This document shows, piece after piece, positions 59,629 to 64,000 of a DNA stretch of 64,000 bases. Below the pieces are notes generated by a model. It did not search any database. It worked only from the letters and a program-made list of their open reading frames with translations, and had not been told where the DNA came from. Made by a program: the position numbers and the translations under genes. Source of the DNA: CAYVLA01 sp964549615 [NCBI: uncultured Thermococci archaeon] (lineage in GTDB: Archaea; CAYQAE01; CAYVLA01); contig CAZJVP010000020.1 in the NCBI GenBank assembly GCA_964549615.1, forward strand, positions 186,001 to 250,000, in the 5' to 3' direction. Within the stretch, counting starts at the first letter, position 1; every line of letters starts with the position of its first letter.

Positions 59629-60726
59629 GTGCCTCCTTCGGCCCGCATAGATCCTGTCCGCACCGGGATACTCGTCCTAGCTGGCGCGTCCCTAGTCGTG
59701 CTGCTAGTGCTCTGCATCGGCGGCCGGGCTGCGCTCCAGAACATCCTGAGGATGAAGCCGGGCCTCTTCCTGGTCGCCCTCGGCCTGCAGATCGCCCACA
59801 CGGCCCTTTGGGCCCTGCGATGGTCGCTGATCATCCGCGCCCAGGGACAGAAGGTGCCAAGGGAGATCCTGGGCATAACATTCTCGGGTGCCTTCTTCAA
59901 CAACATAACGCCCGTGGCCAAGAGCGGAGGGGAGCCGGTGCGAGCCTACCTGTTGGGGAAGATGAACCACACGACCCCGGAGGAGGGGATGGCTAGCGTG
60001 GTGGTCGACCGCATCTTCGACATGGCGCCCTTCGTGATAATATGCCTCATCACCTTTGCCCTCATATTCGTGTCCCATCTTGCTGCGAACCTGTTCCTCC
60101 TCACGTTGATCCTCCTTGGGCTCATCGCCTCGGGCGTGCTCTCGGTCGTCTTGACCCTTGCTTGCCTCCGTAAAGAGGCAGGGCTCAGGATTGTCCTTTT
60201 CTTCTTTGACAAGCTCAAGCCCATACTCAGACGGTTCGGCCCCGTGGAAGAGCTGAGGAGCCGGCTGGAAAAAGCACTGGGAAGGTTCTACCTCGGCGTC
60301 AAGACCATCTCCGAGAACAGGCGGCTCCTCCTAGCAAGCATGCTGATCTCCCTCCTGCTCTGGCTCATCATCATCCTCAGGCTGAAGACGGTGTTCGCCT
60401 CGCTGGGATCGGAGCAGAGCCTCCTTGTCATCAACGTCGTTTCAGTCGGTGCCGTGTTCGTCGAGTTCCTTCCCCTCCTTCCCGGAGGGCTGGTCTCGAC
60501 GGAGGCGACCATGATCGCGCTCTTCATAGGCCTTGGGGTGCACAAGGACCTTTCCACCTCAGCAGTTCTGCTCGACCGCGTGATATCATACTGGGCCGTG
60601 ACGATCATCGGGGCTGCTACGACCTTTTACTTCGGCCTCAGGCAGGGCCTTCGATGGGAGGCAAACGCCACAAACGATGATGGCCAGAAGACGGATCGCG
60701 AGCCCGATGGTGAGCGTTCCATCTGA
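59629..60726 (+). CDS. Flippase-like membrane protein (AglD/MprF transmembrane-domain family)
   Basis: A 365-residue protein with eight or more hydrophobic helices. It fits the UPF0104/lysylphosphatidylglycerol synthase membrane-domain family: LRWSLIIRAQGQKVPREIL, SGAFFNNITPVAKSGGEPVRAYLL, VVVDRIFDMAPFVIICLI, EFLPLLPGGLVSTEATMIALF and LLDRVISYWAVTIIGA. In archaea such domains occur as part of AglD-type proteins of surface glycosylation and elsewhere in lipid-linked sugar handling. It lies next to two glycosyltransferases. Start GTG 59629 follows a TATA box. The basic, polar tail suggests a cytoplasmic C-terminus. Confidence 0.9.
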   Translation: MPPSARIDPVRTGILVLAGASLVVLLVLCIGGRAALQNILRMKPGLFLVALGLQIAHTALWALRWSLIIRAQGQKVPREILGITFSGAFFNNITPVAKSGGEPVRAYLLGKMNHTTPEEGMASVVVDRIFDMAPFVIICLITFALIFVSHLAANLFLLTLILLGLIASGVLSVVLTLACLRKEAGLRIVLFFFDKLKPILRRFGPVEELRSRLEKALGRFYLGVKTISENRRLLLASMLISLLLWLIIILRLKTVFASLGSEQSLLVINVVSVGAVFVEFLPLLPGGLVSTEATMIALFIGLGVHKDLSTSAVLLDRVISYWAVTIIGAATTFYFGLRQGLRWEANATNDDGQKTDREPDGERSI

Positions 60727-60811
60727 GTTCGACTTCGTCCCGCCTCGCTATGCTGAAACCTCGGCTCTTCCTGCGGCAACCACCCTCGATGGAGTCTTTC
60801 CCCAAAAAGGC

Positions 60812-60821
60812 CTTTAAAATC
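60812..60821 (+). promoter_or_regulatory. TATA box for the thermonuclease gene
   Basis: CTTTAAAATC is a strong AT-rich box about 60 bases before the ATG at 60877. Confidence 0.4.
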
Positions 60822-60876
60822 CGCATCGCCCGGTCGGGCATATCGTGATGTAGTTTTCCACCAACGATGGCATTGG

Positions 60877-61311
60877 ATGACCTGGAGGGCCCCCGAACAC
60901 TGGAGACGTACGCTGGTTGCCTACCTTGTGGCCTTCAGCTTATGCGTCCCGTGGTACCTCGCCCAGAGAAAGGAGAAGGTCCAGCCCTCCGTATCGGGGT
61001 TGGTGATCGAGGTCGTCGACGGTGATACCATCGAGGTCTCAGGCCTGGGAACGGTGAGACTCGTGGGCATCAACACGCCCGAAAAGGGGCAGCCAGGATA
61101 CCAAGAGGCCCTGGAGTTCGTCAGGAGCAACTATCTGGGGAAGACGGTCCTAGTCGACGTCGACGACGAGTCGCCCAGGGATCCCTATGGCAGGATCCTG
61201 GGAGTCGTGTACTTCAACGGCACAAACGTCAATGCCCAACTGTTGCGCTGCGGGCTCGCCAAGATCCTCTATCTTCCCCCCTCCGAGTTTGACCCCAGTT
61301 CTTGGCAGTGA
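60877..61311 (+). CDS. Membrane-anchored staphylococcal-nuclease-like protein (thermonuclease)
   Basis: A 144-residue protein. Residues about 12-28 form an N-terminal membrane helix (LVAYLVAFSLCVPWYLA), and the rest is a compact SNase OB-fold: EVVDGDTIEV, VRLVGINTPEKGQPG and DVDDESPRDPYGRILGVV. Asp/Arg/Glu residues at the positions of the SNase catalytic calcium site (VDGDT, RLVGINTPE) are present. It probably degrades nucleic acids on the cell surface, as other archaeal anchored SNases may. The family is about 140-150 residues, matching this length. Confidence 0.88.
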   Translation: MTWRAPEHWRRTLVAYLVAFSLCVPWYLAQRKEKVQPSVSGLVIEVVDGDTIEVSGLGTVRLVGINTPEKGQPGYQEALEFVRSNYLGKTVLVDVDDESPRDPYGRILGVVYFNGTNVNAQLLRCGLAKILYLPPSEFDPSSWQ

Positions 61312-61586
61312 GGCCCTGCGCTTCCGGGTCAGGGCACAGTTGGTTCTTGATTAGCAGGACGGAATCAAGGCCCGGCCAGAGTGGACTCGAGACTGGCATG
61401 CCGCTCAACGCCCTACCCAATTCCAGCATCGAGGGGGCGCCCGACCCGCGGGGCCAAGCGCGCAGAGTACCGCAACCAGGCACCACAGCTAATAGCATCT
61501 CCGTCCCCCACCCAGAGGGAATCTGGTGCGTACCTTGTCCGGAGAGAGCCTGACGTGAGAAACTGGGTCGGCATAGGCAGCCGGCC

Positions 61587-62006
61587 TCAGGCATGGACAG
61601 ACGAGGTGACCGGATCCACGACCTTGATGGACGGAATCCTTCTGAAGGTTCTGTCATGAGTCATTATCGTGTCGACGTCTGACAGTTTCATCGCCGCCAG
61701 GATGGTGCTATCTCGGCCGCCGATGCCCATATCAGCGTACTCGACCAGAAACCCCAAGGCGAGCTCTAGCATCTCCATGTCGAACTCCACGATTTTCATC
61801 GTCTCGAGGTTCTTCAAGTACCCGATGAACGCCCAGAACTCCGCCTTGGCAAGCCCCCGGAAGAAGTGAGCAACCTCCATCAGGACCGTAGTGGTTGTGA
61901 CAGCACCAGAACCGATCTCTGCCTCGAGGGCGCCGGCCACCTGGCCGTGTTCTGGGAGGCGGGTATCGAAGTAGTATATCCAGATGTTGGTATCGACGAG
62001 CATCAT
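61587..62006 (-). CDS. vapC: PIN-domain ribonuclease toxin (VapC-type)
   Basis: A 139-residue PIN domain. Acidic residues of the magnesium site are D5 (MMLVDTNIWI), E in TTVLMEVAHFF, D in GGRDSTILAAM and D in MTHDRTFRRI. VapC toxins cleave tRNA or rRNA until neutralised by the partner antitoxin. The ATG lies 19 bases after the stop of an AbrB-type gene on the same strand, the usual vapBC order. ATG 62006 or 62003 could be used. The activity is inferred from the fold. Confidence 0.9.
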   Translation of the reverse strand: MMLVDTNIWIYYFDTRLPEHGQVAGALEAEIGSGAVTTTTVLMEVAHFFRGLAKAEFWAFIGYLKNLETMKIVEFDMEMLELALGFLVEYADMGIGGRDSTILAAMKLSDVDTIMTHDRTFRRIPSIKVVDPVTSSVHA

Positions 62007-62025
62007 CTGGGCTCCCAGATCCTCT

Positions 62026-62241
62026 TCAGTTCAAGGGGTCCACCTTCGGGATGGCGGAGCCTTCCTTGATGCACCCCTTCATCTTCTCCATGAACTCTTC
62101 TGGCTTGACCGGCGGTGTCACAATGATGCTGTTTCCTTGGAGGTAGAGCCTGACCCTCTTTCCGGCCTCAAGACCCAACGTCTCTCGGAATGCCTTTGGC
62201 AGCATGATCCTGCCTTTTGAGTCCAGGGTCGCTTCCCACAT
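62026..62241 (-). CDS. vapB: AbrB-type swapped-hairpin antitoxin (VapB-like)
   Basis: A 71-residue protein. WEATLDSKGRIMLPKAFRETLGLEAGKRVRLYL matches the AbrB/SpoVT DNA-binding fold: beta hairpin, D-x-K-G-R-I-x-(I/L)-P motif, then helix and strand. The C-terminal 30 residues (PEEFMEKMKGCIKEGSAIPK) would contact the toxin. The frame opens at 62484, but upstream residues are not protein-like. ATG 62241 is used, with GGTGGGAG just upstream. Antitoxins of this type repress their own promoter, and the repeat elements at 62233-62269 are the candidate operator. Confidence 0.9.
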   Translation of the reverse strand: MWEATLDSKGRIMLPKAFRETLGLEAGKRVRLYLQGNSIIVTPPVKPEEFMEKMKGCIKEGSAIPKVDPLN

Positions 62242-62269
62242 TCTCCCACCGATTCCCACTAGGTGGGAA
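62233..62269. repeat. Tandem and inverted heptamers at the antitoxin start (candidate operator)
   Basis: On the plus strand TTCCCAC (62233-62239), CTCCCAC (62243-62249) and TTCCCAC (62253-62259) are spaced exactly 10 bases apart, one helical turn. The last copy forms a perfect inverted repeat, TTCCCAC-TAG-GTGGGAA (62253-62269). The first copy overlaps the ATG. A small AbrB-type dimer could bind such sites and repress its own gene. Confidence 0.6.
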
Positions 62270-62602
62270 GGACTCGTGAACATTACCCTTGCGTTGGTGG
62301 AATCTTTGAAGAGTGCTGAGAGGCCTCGTGCTCCTCGTCTGTGTCCTAGTTGAACATCGTGTAGGTTAGGCCCTAGTGAGGGCAAGAAGACAGCAAGCGG
62401 AATGCTGCCCAAACCTTTCCTAGAGTCCCTCCGCCGCTCAAATGCACGCCTTCTGGTATCCTCGTCAGAGCCCCTTTTTTGCACCCGCGAAACATCGTTG
62501 GGTATGAGAGGACTCCGTGGGCAGCTCTACACGATGACCAAGGGAGGGTAGCCAGAGGCCCTGGGTCAGGATGCTGACAAGCCCTTGAGTCAGAGAAGAC
62601 GT
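62270..62602. other. Gap upstream of the VapBC-like pair
   Basis: About 330 bases with no supported gene. A minus-strand AT-rich patch, GATTCCACC through AACATTACC (near 62280-62310), may hold the promoter. Frames are short and motif-free. Confidence 0.3.
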
Positions 62603-62767
62603 TCATTCGTTATCGGACCGAGACTCAATCTCCTCTATGCTTGGAAGCTTCGATCCCAGCCCTTGAGGGGCCTTGATCGGATCTTCAGGGATTCCCACGA
62701 GCTCGCCAACCGCACTCCTCCGAACGTGCTTTTGGCAAATGGTGGAGTCTAGATGACCGCTGGACCT
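62603..62767 (-). pseudogene. Possible C-terminal remnant of a small protein
   Basis: The minus-strand frame from a stop at about 62767 to TGA at 62603-62605 reads, in part, QKHVRRSAVGELVGIPEDPI and KLPSIEEIESRSDNE. It has protein-like composition but no usable start codon near its 5' end, and the adjacent upstream frame is closed. The tail (SIEEIES) resembles C-termini of some VapB-type antitoxins. Likely a remnant, low confidence. Confidence 0.3.
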
Positions 62768-62805
62768 TCATGGAGAGCGTCTAGCAGCGTGGTCCAGTGC
62801 CCTTG

Positions 62806-63384
62806 CTACAGGATCTTCAGAAGTCTCAGCCCGAATATTATTGAGAACTCGGAGAAACCCCAGGCCCCGATGGTCTCGGGTATGGCCGCCCCCAAATGCG
62901 GGATCTTCCCGACGAGCGTCGCGGAGACCAGCCCCAGCGAAATAACGGCGAGAAGAAGGACCCCCCATGGACGCGTTGGCTGCTTCAGAAGCTGGTCGAA
63001 AGCGACTATCAGGATGCCGAAGGTGGAAAGCGTGAAGAATGCCATGGACACCGCGTTGTGGGGAGATGTTCCCCCCGGGAAGACCCCGACGAGAATCAGG
63101 CTAAAGAACCCCGCAACGAAGACGAGAATGCCAATGATCCCTATCTTTCCGTTGACCAGCCGTGGCACCCCGAAGGAGAACAGTATCCCCATCGACCCTG
63201 TCAGCACCATGCCGACGTTGTAAACGATGTGATGCGGGGTCTTCAGGGCCCCAAGGTAGCTCAATGCATAGTCGGGGAAGTTGAACTCCGGGTGCATCAT
63301 GATCGCGGCGCCGATGAAGATGAGCGCCACTACAGGCGCCAGGATTCCGCAAAGGCCGAAGAGCTTGATCCAGATCTCCTGCAA
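62806..63384 (-). CDS. DUF998-family membrane protein
   Basis: A 192-residue protein with six predicted membrane helices. It matches the DUF998 pattern ([82 protein letters not shown]). The H-x-F-x-x-x-x-x-x-S-x-L-G and G-x-F-P motifs are conserved in the family. Function unknown. It is divergent from the enolase-superfamily gene at the right edge. Confidence 0.85.
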   Translation of the reverse strand: MQEIWIKLFGLCGILAPVVALIFIGAAIMMHPEFNFPDYALSYLGALKTPHHIVYNVGMVLTGSMGILFSFGVPRLVNGKIGIIGILVFVAGFFSLILVGVFPGGTSPHNAVSMAFFTLSTFGILIVAFDQLLKQPTRPWGVLLLAVISLGLVSATLVGKIPHLGAAIPETIGAWGFSEFSIIFGLRLLKIL

Positions 63385-63574
63385 CCGCTATCTCCTCCCC
63401 TTCACGGCAGCGTTCCCTGTGGATAAAGGCTTCGTCGCCCGAGTTAGCCTTGATGGTCCGTCGTTCTCCAGCACACATAAGACCATTTCGAGCTGGGGGG
63501 CTGGGGTTAAGGGCTGCCTTTGTTCTGAAGGTGGAGAGGAAAGACATTTTCCCCACCCGGGCCAACGAGCAACG

Positions 63575-64000
63575 ATGCCCATGAAGATAACCGATCTGGA
63601 ACTAACGCACGTCATGCCACGATGGCTCTTTCTGAAGATACACACCGACGGGGGCGTAACCGGTTACGGCGAGCCGATCCTGGAGGGAAAGGCCCGCAGC
63701 GTCGAGGCCGCCGTCAAGGAGTTCTTCCCGTATCTGAAGGGAAAGGATCCGACAAGGATCGAGCACCATTGGCAGGCGATGTATCGCTGGAGCTTTTACA
63801 GGGGCGGCCCCATCATCATGAGCGCCATAAGCGGGATTGAGCAGGCGCTTTGGGACATCCTTGGAAAACACCTGGACCAACCAGTGTACAATTTGCTGGG
63901 CGGGCCCGTCAGGGACAGGATCAAGGTCTATGCCGGGATCGGGGGCGACAGCCCCGAAGCCTGCGCCGAGAACGCCCTGAGCCGGATACGAGATGGCTAT
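63575..64000 (+). CDS. Galactonate dehydratase-like enolase-superfamily enzyme (partial, runs off right edge)
   Basis: At least 142 codons to the window end, starting at ATG 63575 (a second in-frame ATG lies at 63581). The visible N-terminal capping domain ([74 protein letters not shown]) is characteristic of mandelate-racemase-subgroup sugar-acid dehydratases close to D-galactonate dehydratase. The catalytic half is outside the window. It would convert an aldonate to 2-keto-3-deoxy-aldonate in a non-phosphorylative sugar pathway. Confidence 0.87.
   Translation, partial: MPMKITDLELTHVMPRWLFLKIHTDGGVTGYGEPILEGKARSVEAAVKEFFPYLKGKDPTRIEHHWQAMYRWSFYRGGPIIMSAISGIEQALWDILGKHLDQPVYNLLGGPVRDRIKVYAGIGGDSPEACAENALSRIRDGY

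Overview
The window is archaeal chromosomal DNA of fairly high GC content. The evidence is a methenyl-tetrahydromethanopterin cyclohydrolase, a class I lysyl-tRNA synthetase, an initiator tRNA-Met with an A1:U72 pair, a tRNA(CAU) gene interrupted by introns with bulge-helix-bulge folds, and TATA-like boxes about 25-30 bases upstream of many start codons (many genes look leaderless, with GTG or TTG starts common). The exact lineage cannot be fixed from this window. Several introns in one tRNA plus many carbohydrate-active enzymes would suit a TACK-type archaeon such as Bathyarchaeia or Brockarchaeota, but that is inference.

Layout. 0-4.3 kb: a truncated AN1-type zinc-finger membrane protein at the left edge, then a tight minus-strand operon of cyclase-family hydrolase, FAH-family hydrolase, M20 peptidase and MLE-type enolase-superfamily enzyme. 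4.5-7.9 kb: two membrane-anchored, amidotransferase-like paralogues in opposite orientation around a single-pass membrane protein. 7.9-20.6 kb: mostly housekeeping genes, namely CysRS, a MacB/FtsX-type ABC exporter, a GHMP sugar kinase, Mch, class I LysRS, two tRNA(CAU) genes, a cobalamin-type radical SAM protein and a zinc-ribbon/Hsp20-like protein. 21.1-25.3 kb: a 1396-residue surface protein with a parallel beta-helix and ten tandem repeats.

26-57 kb reads as a catabolic island for glycans and sugar derivatives. It holds a GH106-like protein, a large protein with a predicted clan GH-A-like barrel, an (alpha/alpha)6-barrel glycosidase, a beta-propeller/TIM-barrel fusion, a very long GH38 alpha-mannosidase, two Gfo/Idh/MocA oxidoreductases, a zinc MDR dehydrogenase, an aldo-keto-reductase-like protein, a PHP protein, two nitrilase-superfamily amidases, an M24 peptidase homologue lacking its metal ligands, a MATE exporter and surface proteins. 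Most of the glycosidases lack signal peptides, so they probably act in the cytoplasm on imported oligosaccharides. No sugar importer is visible here.

57-64 kb: two GT4 glycosyltransferases and a flippase-like membrane protein (surface glycan or lipid synthesis), a membrane-anchored thermonuclease, a VapBC-type toxin-antitoxin pair with a repeat-rich promoter, a DUF998 membrane protein, and a galactonate-dehydratase-like enolase-superfamily gene cut by the right edge. Five convergent gene pairs overlap or abut at their stop codons, so the genome is compact, yet several gaps of 0.4-1.1 kb hold no gene I can support.
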